Notes: a model not told the origin generated them from the sequence alone. 64,000 nucleotides of DNA from Roseiarcus sp963742305 (GCA_963742305.1 CAVULN010000054.1:1-64000); one strand, 5' to 3'; shown: positions 9,423-19,394, counted from the first letter of the stretch. Program-made: numbers and translations.

Positions 9423-9968
9423 TCATTCCAGCGCCTTGGCGACCGGATCGGGGCTGAGCTTCTCGGGGTGAAAGATGAGCCGCCAGGTGCGCACGGCGAT
9501 GAGGATGACGGCGGAGACGTCGCCCGCCCAGGCGACCGCGAAGAACGGCCAGGTCGGCAAATGAAGGTCGAAGGTCAGGACGTGGTCGGCCCGGGTCGTG
9601 CGCACCTTGTCGAACAGCGTCGCGGTCTGCACGGCGACCACGAACAGGAGCACCAGCGTGGCGAAGATGTCGATCGCGCGTTTTCCTCGCGGGCCCGCCG
9701 CGGCCCATACGAGGTCGACCGTGATGTGGCCGCCGCGATAGCTGGTCGCGGCGATGCCCCAGAAGATCAGGATGCCGAGCAGCATCCGGCCGAAATCGTA
9801 GGAATCGGGAATCGACGCGCTGAACAGATAGCGAAGCAGGACGGAGACGAAAATATCGAGGGCGACGAGGCCGATGAACGCCGCCGCGGCAAGCTCGATG
9901 CCGTCGATGAACCTGTCCATCGCATTGGCGGTCGCTCCCGCGCCCCGCCAGCCCCCCGGCTCGGTCAC
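9423..9968 (-). CDS. dctQ: TRAP transporter small membrane subunit DctQ
   Basis: Small four-helix subunit that couples the binding protein to DctM, 181 residues from a GTG at 9968. Hydrophobic segments are ELAAAAFIGLVALDIFVSVL, GRMLLGILIFWGIAATSY, FATLVLLFVVAVQTATLF and FFAVAWAGDVSAVILIAV. The GTG overlaps the DctP stop (GTGA), which is why I prefer it; the ATG at 9920 would give a 165-residue protein and cannot be excluded. The motif YRGGHITVDLVW is typical of the family. Confidence 0.85.
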   Translation of the reverse strand: MTEPGGWRGAGATANAMDRFIDGIELAAAAFIGLVALDIFVSVLLRYLFSASIPDSYDFGRMLLGILIFWGIAATSYRGGHITVDLVWAAAGPRGKRAIDIFATLVLLFVVAVQTATLFDKVRTTRADHVLTFDLHLPTWPFFAVAWAGDVSAVILIAVRTWRLIFHPEKLSPDPVAKALE

Positions 9969-11050
9969 GGGCCCGCGCCGTACTTCGCGATCGCCGCCTT
10001 GAGTTCGGCAAGCGCGGCGTCCGGATCGGCGCCCGCCTGCTTCACGGCCTTGGCCCAGCTCGCTTCGAGCGGCTTGACCTCGGCGCGCCACGCCGCCATC
10101 TGGTCCGGGGTGAGCTTGTAGACCTCGTGATGCGCAGGATCGGCTCGCATCTTGTCGCGGCCTGCGGCTTCAAAGTCGCCCCAGGGTCCGGCGATCTTCA
10201 CCGCCCAGTCGGTCGTGCAATGATCGTCCATCACCTTCTTCTGCGCCGGGCTCATCGATTCATATTTGTCCTTGTTCATCGAGAAGGTGAACACGGTCGT
10301 GTAGAGCGGCGCGTCGATATGGTATTTGACGACCTTGTCGATGCCGAACAGATAGAGCGAGCCCCAGGGGAAGGTGATCGCGTCGGCGACGCCGCGCTCG
10401 AGAACCTCGCGCGCCTCCGGGGCGGAGGCCTGGACGTTGGTGCCGCCGAGCCGCGTCACCAATTCGGCGATCGTGCTCTGCGCCGGGCGCACCTTCACGC
10501 CGCGCAGGTCGTCCGGCACGACGATTTTCTTGCGGGCGGAGTGAAGGGCGCCGGGATCGTGAATGAAGGCGAAGCAGAAATGCGTGTCCTTCATCTCTGT
10601 CGGCGCATATTTGCGATACCACGAATCGAGCGCCGCCGTGCCCTTGCGCGCGTCGCCGAACATGAACGGCATCTGGCCGATGGCGATGATCGGGAAACGG
10701 CCCGGCTGATAGCCGGGGTTGACGTAGGTGATGTCGGCGATGTCGTCGCGCGCCATGTCGTAGTGGTCGAACGCCTTGCCGAGCTGCTGCGACGGAAAGA
10801 TCGTGATTTTGATCGTGCCGTTGGACTCCTTGGCGATATCGTCCGCCCATTCCTTCGCCGACTTGGTCAGCGGATGCGCCGGCGGCACCCAGAGCGACAG
10901 CCTGAGGTCGACCTCCTTGTCCTCGGCCAGCGCGGGGACGGCGGCTCCGGCCGCCAAAGCGACCGCGAGCAGGAGCGCCGGCGCGGCGCGGAATCGGCAA
11001 AAAGCCAGCAGGCCTCCCGGAATCGGCCCGCGCCCGGTCAATCTCGGCAT
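9965..11050 (-). CDS. dctP: TRAP transporter solute-binding protein DctP
   Basis: Periplasmic binding subunit of the DctP family, 361 residues, with a signal peptide (hydrophobic core PALLLAVALAAGAAVPALA, cleavage before EDKE). Family marks include WADDIAKESNGTIKITIFPS near residue 75 and the Arg-containing segment DDLRGVKVRP near 180, where the conserved Arg contacts the carboxylate of the ligand. The ligand is therefore an organic acid. The start is supported by GGGAGGAGAC directly upstream. The gene follows the dioxygenase gene by 107 bases and is coupled to dctQ by a GTGA overlap. Confidence 0.92.
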   Translation of the reverse strand: MPRLTGRGPIPGGLLAFCRFRAAPALLLAVALAAGAAVPALAEDKEVDLRLSLWVPPAHPLTKSAKEWADDIAKESNGTIKITIFPSQQLGKAFDHYDMARDDIADITYVNPGYQPGRFPIIAIGQMPFMFGDARKGTAALDSWYRKYAPTEMKDTHFCFAFIHDPGALHSARKKIVVPDDLRGVKVRPAQSTIAELVTRLGGTNVQASAPEAREVLERGVADAITFPWGSLYLFGIDKVVKYHIDAPLYTTVFTFSMNKDKYESMSPAQKKVMDDHCTTDWAVKIAGPWGDFEAAGRDKMRADPAHHEVYKLTPDQMAAWRAEVKPLEASWAKAVKQAGADPDAALAELKAAIAKYGAGP

Positions 11051-11157
11051 GTCTCCTCCCTGAAGGCTCCGCCATTGCTATGCTTGCAGGACCATCTCAC
11101 AGGCGCCCGCGCCAATCGTCAAGCGCGAGCGCGCGGTCGGGGACGCCCCGGGCGGCG

Positions 11158-12562
11158 TCAGATCTTTCGGTTCCGCGCGTCCCAGTTGCGTTCGAGATTG
11201 GCGATCAGCGCCGGGCTGAAGTGGCAATAGGCCTGCTCTCGCGCGTAAACCGAGGCATAGCGCCGGAAGAGATCGAGCGGCTCCTGGCCGACCCTGATGG
11301 CGCGGCGGTTGCCGATGGCGCTGACGGCGCCCGCGCTGGTCAGCCCCTCGACGACGCGCTCGACCGCGGCGTCCATTTCGGCGGCGGGCGCGATCTCGTC
11401 GCAGATCAGCCGCCCTTCGGGGCTGTCGCAATCGAGCCTGCGCTCGTAGAGGATGGCTTGCCTCGCGATGCGATCGCCGACGAAGCGCGGCAGGCGCAAA
11501 TTCGAAAAGCCGGGGATGATTCCTTCCTTGCGCGCGGGCAGCGTGAGGAAAGCGTCCGACGCGGCCACGACATAGTCCATCACGAGCGCCGCCTGGCAAT
11601 GGCCGCCGATGGCGAACGTGTCGATCGCGCCGATCCAGAGCTTTTCGGTTGCGCGGCCGCTGACGTCGTCAGGCACGCTGTCGGGGGACGCGACGCCGCG
11701 CAGGAGCTTGTGCACATAGCCGAGATCGCGGGTCAGGAACCAGAGATACGGGATCTTGCCGAGATAGAGATGGGTGAGATTGATGCCCGCCCCAAAAATG
11801 CGCCTGCCGCGATATTTCTCGTTGTCGACCGCAACGCCGCGCATCACCGCGATCTGGGTCGTCGGATCGAGCGTCGCCACGTCGACTGCAAGCTCGGTCT
11901 GCGCGAGCGTCGTGTCGTCCTCGGCGTTGAGGAAGCGTGGATTGGCCATGTCGAGATGGGCGGCCCTGCCCTTTCGCGTGAGACGCGCCGGCCCGAGATC
12001 GAGGAAGCCGCGCGCTGCGAACTCGGCAATAAGCGGCCCGCTTTCCGGTCGCGGCAGCAGCATCGCGTGACACAGATGCTCGCCGATGCGGGGGCGCGCA
12101 AGCACGTGGGCAAGAAAGAGGCCCTGGTCGATCTCGACGCCGTCCTTCTCGCCCTGGCGGTGAACGGCTTCGGCCCCAACTTCCTCCTGAAGTCGGGACC
12201 AACCCAGGAACCAGCGCCGCCGCGGCGTAGACGAGGTCGTCGAGGCGGCGGAAGCGCGAGCCGCGCTCGGTCAGGAGATCGTAGATCTGCTCGACGTGGA
12301 AGCTCAGAAACGATTCGCGCGCGGCTCGGGCGGCCGACAGCAGCGCGTCTGCAGCCGCGTGCTCGGCCGCGTTTCGGCGCGGTTTCGGGGGCAGCTTGCC
12401 AAGAAGCGCCGCCGAGCGGCGCCAGAAGGCGCTGTGCTCGCGAGCGTCGGCGTCATAGGCGCCGGTCGGGCCCGGCAAGGCCTCGGACCAGTCCCGCGCC
12501 TCCCGTTCGCTGAGGCCGGCGGCGCGCATCGACGCAAGAGCGGGTTCCATCGCCGTCGTCAT
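11158..12562 (-). CDS. dpgC: DpgC-like cofactor-independent arylacetyl-CoA dioxygenase, one-base frameshift
   Basis: Crotonase-fold protein resembling DpgC, which in glycopeptide antibiotic producers oxidises 3,5-dihydroxyphenylacetyl-CoA to the arylglyoxylate and CoA using O2 without metal or cofactor. The helical N-terminal domain (LDDLVYAAAALVPGLVPT, about residues 107-124) and the segment VEIDQGLFLAHVLA are shared with DpgC. The crotonase oxyanion-hole positions appear in RRIFGAGINLTHLY and DTFAIGGHCQ. An extra T near 12190 breaks the frame; without it the gene codes for 467 residues. Its ATG overlaps the stop of the CoA-ligase gene (ATGA). Distant enoyl-CoA hydratase activity is the main alternative. 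Confidence 0.75.
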
Positions 12563-13873
12563 GTCTTGGGCCTCTTGTCGATCACGCGCTTCGCCTTGCC
12601 GAGCGACCGTTCGATCGCGCCGGGCTTGAGCACGCTCACTTTCGCGCTAACGCCGACCCGCGCCTTCATCGCATGCGGCGAGTTCGCCCGCCGCATGCGC
12701 GCGCGCCTCATCCAAATCGGAGGCCGGCCGCGCCTCGACCTGAACCTCCAGTTCGTCGAGCCGGCCCTCGCGGGTCAGAATGAGCTGATAGTGCGGGGAA
12801 AGGCTGGGCACGCGAAGGATCAACTCCTCGATCTGGGTCGGGAACACATTGACGCCCCGCACGATCATCATGTCGTCCGATCGGCCCGAGATTTTTTCCA
12901 TCCGCCGCATCGCGCGCGCCGTGCCCGGCAGGAGCCGGGTGAGATCGCCGGTCCGGTAGCGGATGACCGGCATCGCTTCCTTGGTGAGCGAGGTGAAGAC
13001 GATCTCGCCGAACGCGCCCTCGGGCATGACGGCGCCGGTCACGGGATCGACGATCTCCGGATAAAAGTGATCCTCCCAGATATGCAGGCCGTCCTTGGTC
13101 TCGACGCATTCGCCGGCGACGCCGGGCCCGATCACTTCGGACAGGCCATAGCTGTCGAGCGCGTGCATATCGAACGACTCTTCGAGCTCGTCCCGCATGG
13201 CGTTGGTCCAGGGCTCGGCGCCGAAGGAGCCGAGCTTCAGCGACGAGCGGCGCGGGTCGAGGCCCTGGGCGCGAAAGGCGTCGACGATGCACAGGGCGTA
13301 AGACGGGGTCGCCAACAGAATGTCGGGCGCGAAATCGCTGATGAGCTGAACCTGTCTTTCGGTCATGCCGCCGGAGACCGGAACGACCGCGCAGCCGAGC
13401 CGCCCGGCGCCGTCATGATAGCCAAGTCCGCCGGTGAACAGGCCATAGCCATAGGCGTTGTGCGCCGTCATGCCTTTGCGCCCGCCGGCGGCGCGGATGG
13501 TCCGCGCCATCACCTCGCTCCACATCGCGAGATCGTTCAGGGTATAGCCGACCACGGTCGGCTTGCCGGTGGTGCCGGATGAAGCGTGAACGCGCGCGAG
13601 TTCTTCTTTCGGCACGGCGAAAAGGCCGAACGGATAATTGGCCCTCAGATCCGCCTTGGCGGTGAAGGGAAAAAGCGCGAGATCCGCGAGGTTCCGGAAA
13701 TCGTGCGGATGGACGCCGTGCGCCTCGAACTTGGCGCGCATCGCCGGAACGGCTTCATAGGCGCGGCGCAGCGTGGCGGCGAGCCGGCGCGTCTGCAAAG
13801 CGATGATCTCGTCGCGGGAGGCCGTCTCGACCGGATCGAGCAGGCTCCTGTCCGGCGCTTCGCCGAGCCTCAT
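12559..13873 (-). CDS. paaK: phenylacetate-CoA ligase family (PaaK-like), one-base frameshift
   Basis: AMP-forming aryl acid CoA ligase of the PaaK family, 437 residues after repair. The AMP-binding motif HASSGTTGKPTVVGYT is near residue 95, DSYGLSEVIGPG near 230, and the hinge/C-terminal domain includes GRSDDMMIVRGVNVFPTQIE. Near 12672 one extra base shifts the frame; the restored tail runs MKARVGVSAKVSVLKPGAIE to a stop at 12559-12561 that overlaps the dioxygenase start. The N-terminus LLDPVETASRDEI matches the family, so ATG 13873 is used. It should supply the arylacetyl-CoA used by the DpgC-like enzyme next door. In many bacteria PaaK instead feeds the epoxidase pathway, for which no paa genes are seen here. 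Confidence 0.8.
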
Positions 13874-13953
13874 GAGGGCGGCCTGTCCGGGCGGGCGCCG
13901 CGCGGATCGATGCGGGCGGCGCCCAGCGCCCGCCGCCTTGCCGATGCGGCCAT
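13870..13953 (-). CDS. putative 27-residue leader peptide coupled to paaK
   Basis: A short reading frame, MAASARRRALGAARIDPRGA followed by RPDRPPS, starts behind a very strong ribosome-binding site (GGGGAGGAGAC) and ends with a TGA that overlaps the paaK ATG (ATGA). The same GGGAGGAGAC sequence precedes dctP. The peptide is basic and has no recognisable domain. It may be a leader that couples translation into paaK. Alternatively it could be the true paaK N-terminus cut off by another read error, since this window has many. Confidence 0.4.
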   Translation of the reverse strand: MAASARRRALGAARIDPRGARPDRPPS

Positions 13954-14218
13954 GTCTCCTCCCCGGCCTGCGCTTAGTTTCGCGCGACGCGCGCGCAGCC
14001 CCAATCTCACAGCCGCGGCGGCGGATCGTCAAGGCGCATGCTCATGTCGCGCCGACCGCCTGTCCAGCGCTTCCGCCGCCGCCTCTCGCGCCTTGCGCGC
14101 TCGCACGCTCAACGAAAATCGCGGCCAGCGCTACGCCTTGGCGCCCCGTCGCCGCCCGGTGTAAGGTCGACCGAAAGAAGGCGCGCGACGGCCTTCGGCG
14201 CGCATCAGGGAGGACAGC

Positions 14219-15532
14219 ATGGCCGACATCACCAGGCGACGGATCCTGCAATCCGGCGGCGCGGCCGGGCTCTTGCTGCTGCCGGGCGGGACGGCGCGCG
14301 CGGCGCCGGACTGGAACGGGCCGGCGCCGGAGCCGGGCGCCTCGATCCGGGTCTTGCGCTGGAAGCAGTTCATCCAGGCGGAGTTCGACAGCTTTGTCGA
14401 GAACACCAAGAAATTCAGCCAGCAGACCGGCGTCAAAGTCCGCATCGAGGCGGAAAGCTGGGACGACATCCGGCCGAAATCGGCGGTCGCCGCCAATGTC
14501 GGCGCGGGACCCGACATCATCATGGGCACGCTCGACGACCCGTTCAAGTTCCCGGAAAAGCTGATCGACCTCACCGACGTCGCCGAATATCTCGGCGCCA
14601 AGTACGGCGGCTGGTATCCGATCGCGCGCAAGTACGGAATGCACGACAAACGCTGGATCGCGCTCCCGCAGGGCGCGACGGGCGGCTGCATGAACTATCG
14701 CATCAGCACGATGCGCGCCGCCGGCTTCGATGAGTTCCCCAAGGACACCGCCGGTTATCTCAAATTGTGTCAGGCCTACAAGAAGGCCGGCAAGCCGCCG
14801 GGCTTCGCGCTCGGCCACGCGACGGGCGACGCCAACGGCTGGACGCAATGGTGCTTGTGGGCCTTCGGCGGCAAGACGGTCGATGACAACAACAAGGTCG
14901 TAATCGACTCGCCCGAGACGGTCGCCGCCCTCGAATACGCCAAGCAGCTCTACGCGACTTATATTGACGGCGTGCTGTCCTGGCTCGATCCGAGCAACAA
15001 CAAGGCCTTTCTCGCCGATCAGATCGGTCTGACGCTGAATGGCGTATCGATCTACACCGTCGCCAAGAACTCGCCCGATCCGGCGATCAGGGCGATCGCC
15101 GCAGATATGGACCATGCCAACATGCCGATCGGCCCGGTCGGGAAGCCGACCGAGCAGCAGAACATCCTCAACACCTACGCGTATGCCTACACCAAATACC
15201 CGAACGCGGTCCGCGAATATCTGCGCTTCATGTGGGAGAAGCCGCAGGTCGACTATTGGATAACGCAGTCGAACGGATATGTGGCGCAGCCGCTGCCCGC
15301 CACCGACGGCAATCCGACCTGGACGGCCGATCCGAAGGTGACCCCGTTCCGCGATGTTCTCAAATATGCGCTCGACGACGGCTATTCCGGCTCGCTCGGA
15401 ACCGCATCGGCCGCGGTCATGGGCGACTTCGTCGTGGTCGACATGTTCGCCGAGGCCTGCACCGGCAACAAGTCGCCCAAGGCGGCGGCGCAAGCTGCGG
15501 CCGAACAGGTCAAGCGATACTACAGCGCCTGA
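14219..15532 (+). CDS. sugar ABC transporter solute-binding protein
   Basis: Extracellular solute-binding protein of the carbohydrate family 1 type, 437 residues. The N-terminus ITRRRILQSGGAAGLLLLPG has a twin-arginine-like motif followed by a hydrophobic stretch and an ATARA-like cleavage region (GTARAAP). The motif AANVGAGPDIIMG near residue 95 is typical of sugar-binding family 1 proteins. GGAGGACAGC before the ATG is a good ribosome-binding site. Two CUT1 permease genes follow on the same strand after 153 bases. It is divergent from the paaK operon, so the intergenic region 13954-14218 probably carries both promoters. Confidence 0.88.
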   Translation: MADITRRRILQSGGAAGLLLLPGGTARAAPDWNGPAPEPGASIRVLRWKQFIQAEFDSFVENTKKFSQQTGVKVRIEAESWDDIRPKSAVAANVGAGPDIIMGTLDDPFKFPEKLIDLTDVAEYLGAKYGGWYPIARKYGMHDKRWIALPQGATGGCMNYRISTMRAAGFDEFPKDTAGYLKLCQAYKKAGKPPGFALGHATGDANGWTQWCLWAFGGKTVDDNNKVVIDSPETVAALEYAKQLYATYIDGVLSWLDPSNNKAFLADQIGLTLNGVSIYTVAKNSPDPAIRAIAADMDHANMPIGPVGKPTEQQNILNTYAYAYTKYPNAVREYLRFMWEKPQVDYWITQSNGYVAQPLPATDGNPTWTADPKVTPFRDVLKYALDDGYSGSLGTASAAVMGDFVVVDMFAEACTGNKSPKAAAQAAAEQVKRYYSA

Positions 15533-15685
15533 GCCGGGCCGGGCATAGCCGCGCCGAGCCGGCGTCCCGGCGGGAACGATGGCGGAGGCGGCGGCCCTGG
15601 CGAAGACGGCCAAGCTGGATCATCGGAAGGAGGCGGGCATTCGCCAGGCTCGATTGTCGCCACATGACCGCCGGGCGGGCGACCG

Positions 15686-16642
15686 ATGGCCTCGTTGACT
15701 CCAGTCCAGCGAACGGCGCGCGCGACGCCGGCGCGGCCGCGGCTCGCGCTTCGTCTGCTCGACGATCCCAATGTCCTCGGCGTCGTCATGATCGCGCCGG
15801 CCGCGGCGATTTTGCTGGTGTTTCTCGCCTACCCGCTTGGTCTCGGTTTCTGGCTTGGCCTGACCGACGCCTCGATTGGCAAGCCGGGCCGCTTTGTCGG
15901 ATTGGCCAACTTTATTTCCCTCGCCCACGATTCGATATTCTGGCTCGTGGTGTTCAACACGGCGTTCTATACGGTCGTGGCCAGCATCCTGAAATTCGGC
16001 CTGGGTCTTTATCTGGCGCTTTTGCTCAACCGCCGGCTGCCGATGAAGTCGCTCATCCGAGCCGTCGTGCTCCTGCCGTTCGTCACGCCGACGGTGCTTT
16101 CGGCGATCGCCTTCTGGTGGATCTACGATCCGCAGTTTTCGATCATCTCCTGGTCGCTCATCAAACTTGGCGTCATCCATAAGTACATCGATTTTCTCGG
16201 CCAGCCTTGGAACGCGCGCTGGTCGCTGATCGCCGCCAATGTCTGGCGGGGCATCCCGTTCGTGGCGATAACGCTGCTCGCGGGCCTGCAGACGATCTCG
16301 CCCTCGCTCTACGAGGCGGCGACGCTCGACGGCGCGGGCCCCTGGCAGCGGTTCCGCTTCGTCACCCTGCCGATGCTGTCGCCGATCATCGCCGTCGTCA
16401 TGACCTTCTCGGTGCTGCTCACCTTCACCGACTTCCAGCTCGTCTACGCCATCACCCGGGGGGGCCCGATCAACGCCACCCATCTGATGGCGACGCTGTC
16501 CTACGAGCGGGCCATCACCGGAGGCCGCCTCGGCGAGGGCGCGGCGATCGCCGACGCCATGGTGCCGTTCCTGCTCGGCGCGATTCTGTTCAGCTATTTC
16601 GGGTTGCAGCGGCGGCGCTGGCAGCAGGGCTCGCGAGACTGA
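15686..16642 (+). CDS. sugar ABC transporter permease (MalF-type)
   Basis: Inner-membrane permease of a CUT1 sugar importer, 318 residues with six predicted membrane segments, the first being VMIAPAAAILLVFLAYPLGL. The EAA loop that contacts the ATPase reads EAATLDGAGPWQRFRFVTLP near residue 210. The stop lies two bases before the start of the second permease, so the two are translated together. The substrate is not predictable beyond a sugar or polyol. Confidence 0.9.
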   Translation: MASLTPVQRTARATPARPRLALRLLDDPNVLGVVMIAPAAAILLVFLAYPLGLGFWLGLTDASIGKPGRFVGLANFISLAHDSIFWLVVFNTAFYTVVASILKFGLGLYLALLLNRRLPMKSLIRAVVLLPFVTPTVLSAIAFWWIYDPQFSIISWSLIKLGVIHKYIDFLGQPWNARWSLIAANVWRGIPFVAITLLAGLQTISPSLYEAATLDGAGPWQRFRFVTLPMLSPIIAVVMTFSVLLTFTDFQLVYAITRGGPINATHLMATLSYERAITGGRLGEGAAIADAMVPFLLGAILFSYFGLQRRRWQQGSRD

Positions 16643-16644
16643 CG

Positions 16645-17515
16645 ATGGCGGCTGGCGGCGACGAAGGCATGGACTATCTCGAGCGCCTGCCGCGCCGGCT
16701 GGTCACGCTCTATCTTCCGCTTGGCGTCTTCCTGTTCGTCCTGCTGTTTCCGTTCTACTGGATGACGACGACGACCTTCAAGCCCGACGAAGAGCTTTAC
16801 GACTACAAGCGCTTCAATCCCTTCTGGGTGCATTCCCCGACGCTTGACCATATCCACAAGCTGTTTTTCGAGACGAGCTATCCCTCGTGGCTGATCAACA
16901 CCATGCTCATCTCGGTCGCGGCGACGGCGATTTCGCTCGTTTGCAGCGTGCTGCGCCGCCTACGCGATCGAACGGCTGCGCTTTTCCGGCGCGCGCTATG
17001 TCGGGCTCGCCATCTTTCTCGCCTATCTCGTGCCGCCGAGCATCCTGTTCATCCCGCTCGCGGCGATTGTCTTCAAGCTTGGCCTGTTCGACAGCGACTG
17101 GGCGCTGATCCTGACCTATCCGACCTTTCTGATCCCGTTCTGCACCTGGCTGCTCATGGGCTATTTCCGCACCATCCCCTACGAACTCGAGGAATGCGCG
17201 CTGATCGACGGCGCGACCCGGCTGCAGATCCTGTGGAAGATCACCTTGCCGCTGGCGATCCCCGGCCTGATCTCGGCCGGCATTTTCGCCTTCACCCTGT
17301 CATGGAACGAATTCATCTATGCGCTGACCTTCATCTCGTCGTCGGAGAACAAGACGGTTCCGGTCGGCGCCATCACCGAACTGGTCGAAGGCGACGTCTA
17401 CCACTGGGGTTCGCTGATGGCGGCGGCGCTGCTCGGTTCGCTGCCGGTGGTGATCCTGTATTCGTTTTTCGTCGAGTATTATGTCTCGAGCCTGACCGGC
17501 GCGGTCAAGGAATAG
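16645..17515 (+). CDS. sugar ABC transporter permease (MalG-type), one-base frameshift
   Basis: Second permease of the CUT1 importer, 289 residues after removing one extra base near 16953, where LVCSVL should continue as AAYAIERLRFSG. Membrane segments include the N-terminal LPLGVFLFVLLFPFYWMTTT. The EAA loop reads EECALIDGATRLQILWKITL. The gene begins two bases after the first permease stops. No ATP-binding subunit gene follows: downstream comes a PsiF-like gene on the opposite strand. A shared ATPase elsewhere must be assumed. Confidence 0.85.
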
Positions 17516-17642
17516 AGGCCCGCGCAACGAGGCCGCGGCAGACTGAGCCGCGGCTCGCGAAGCCACACGAAATCAGAGAGATACAGAGCCCGCAGCCGCG
17601 ATTCGGGCGAACCGCGGAGGGCCCCGACGACCCTTGGGCGCC

Positions 17643-17888
17643 CTACATCGCCATGGCGTCCTTCGCGCATTTCTTGACGAACGAGGTCATTGCGGCGCCG
17701 TGCAGGTTCTTGTCCTTCGCCTGCCCCTCGCAGGCGGTCTTTTCGCATTTGGTCATGAAGCTGGTCTTGGCGGCGCCCGCCAGCTTCTTGTCCGTGGCCT
17801 GCATCGCGCACGCGTCATCGGCGTAAGCGAGCGCCGGCGCTCCGGCGAGGCCGAGCGCGAGCGCAACCAGAGCGAGTGTCTTGGTCAT
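17643..17888 (-). CDS. PsiF-repeat periplasmic protein
   Basis: An 81-residue exported protein with a signal peptide (LALVALALGLAGAPALAYA) and two tandem copies of the PsiF repeat. The repeats are aligned as ACAMQATDKKLAGAAKTSFM and ACEGQAKDKNLHGAAMTSFV, each ending in a Lys-Cys pair (TKCEK, KKCAK). In enteric bacteria PsiF is induced by phosphate starvation, but its molecular role is unknown. GGGAG upstream of the ATG supports the start. It stands alone, convergent with the ABC importer and divergent from the efflux genes. Confidence 0.8.
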   Translation of the reverse strand: MTKTLALVALALGLAGAPALAYADDACAMQATDKKLAGAAKTSFMTKCEKTACEGQAKDKNLHGAAMTSFVKKCAKDAMAM

Positions 17889-18066
17889 GGCGCAATCTCC
17901 CGAGTGAGGCCGCCCTTTTGCGGCCATGAATTCAAGCATAAACGCGCGGGCGCGTGGTGGCGAGCGCCTTTGGGCCAGCCGTCGCGCGCTTTGTCCCCTC
18001 GTATCAATCTTGAGCGAAATGTTGCAAAAGGCCCCGCTTGAACCCCGCCCAAATCGGAACGGAGCG

Positions 18067-19394
18067 ATGCGTCGCCTGATCAACCGGCTCATGATTCTGC
18101 TCGCGCTCGCGCTGCTGGCGCTCGGCGCGGCGGCGCAGTTCGCGCTCATCCATGTCTCTGTGTCTCCGCTCGTGTTCGTGGCGGGCGCCGCGGTCCTGGC
18201 GCTGCTGTTCGCGATCGCCAATCTGCCGCTCGGCGCCCGGCGGGGGCTCGTGTTCCTGGTCACGCTGGCCGTGCTGGCCGCCCTGACCGGCGGGCTCGCC
18301 TATTTCCAGTTCGCCATCAAGCCGGTCATGGTCAAGAAATTCATGGCGGCCGCCTTCGCGCCGAAGCCCACCGCGGTGACCGCCGAGGCGGTGAGAGCCG
18401 AGAAATGGCCTCCCGAGCTGACCGCGATCGGCACCCTGCGCGCCTATCAGGGCGTCATCATCGCCCCGCAGGCCGCGGGCGTGGTGACCGCGAAGCATTT
18501 CGAGTCGGGCAACGACGTCGAGGCCGGCGCGCTGCTCATCAATATCGACGATTCGGTCGAAGAGGCCGATCTCGCCAATGGCCTTGCCCAGCTCAAGAAC
18601 GCCGAGGCGACGCTTGCGCGCCAGAAGACGCTCCTCACGCAGGGCAACACCCCCCAGTCGACCGTTGACAGCGCGCTCGCGGCCCGCGATTCCGCGGCGG
18701 CGACCGTCGAGCGGACCCGGGCGGTGATTGCGCAAAAGGCGATCAGGGCGCCGTTCGCCGGCCGGCTTGGCCTGCGCAACGTCGATATCGGGCAATATGT
18801 CGCGGTGGGGACGGCCTGGTCACGCTCCAGCAGCTCGACCCGATCTACGCCGACTTTCCCGTGCCCGAGGAGGCGCTGCGCTCGCTCGCCGTCGGTCAAA
18901 CGGTCAGCATGACGGTCGACGCCATCCGCGGCCGCAGCTTCGAGGGCAAGATCCAGGCGATCGACGCGCGGGTCAGCGCCGAGTCGCGCAACATCATGGC
19001 CCGCGCCGTGTTCGCCAATCCCCAGCGCAAGCTTCTGCCCGGCATGTTCGCCAATCTGACGGTCACGACCGGCGAGCCAGCCTCGGTGCTGACCGTCCCC
19101 CGCACCGCGATCGTCTATAGCCTCTATGGCGACAACGTCTTTGTCGTCAAAGCCGCGCCGCATGCGCGCGAGGAGGGCGGGGTCGGCGGCGCCGGCGGCG
19201 CGAGCGGCCTCATCGTCGAGCGGCGCTTCGTCCGGCTCGGCGCGGCGCGCGGCGAGCGGGTTGCGATCGTCGACGGCTTGCGGGAGGGCGAGCGCGTGGT
19301 GACCGCCGGGCAGATCAAGCTGCAGGCCTCGACGCCGGTCACGATCGATGAGACCGCCTCGCTTCCGGCCCCGGCCGAGACGCCCCGGCCGTGA
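18067..19394 (+). CDS. RND efflux periplasmic adaptor, one-base frameshift
   Basis: Membrane-fusion protein of a MexH/AcrA-type efflux system, 442 residues after adding one base near 18813 (GTA-LVTLQQLDPIYADFPVPE). The lipoyl-like half motifs are TAIGTLRAYQGVIIAPQAAG near residue 118 and AIRAPFAGRLGLRNVDIGQY near 225, separated by a coiled-coil hairpin. The N-terminus is odd: three hydrophobic stretches lie within the first 90 residues, while relatives usually have one. GGAG nine bases before the ATG supports this start. The RND pump gene follows after ten bases. Confidence 0.82.

Noticed and set aside
11158..12562. DpgC-like protein considered as BoxC, the benzoyl-CoA dihydrodiol lyase
   Set aside because: BoxC is longer, and the helical N-terminal domain and VEIDQGLF segment match DpgC. 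No boxA or boxB genes are nearby.
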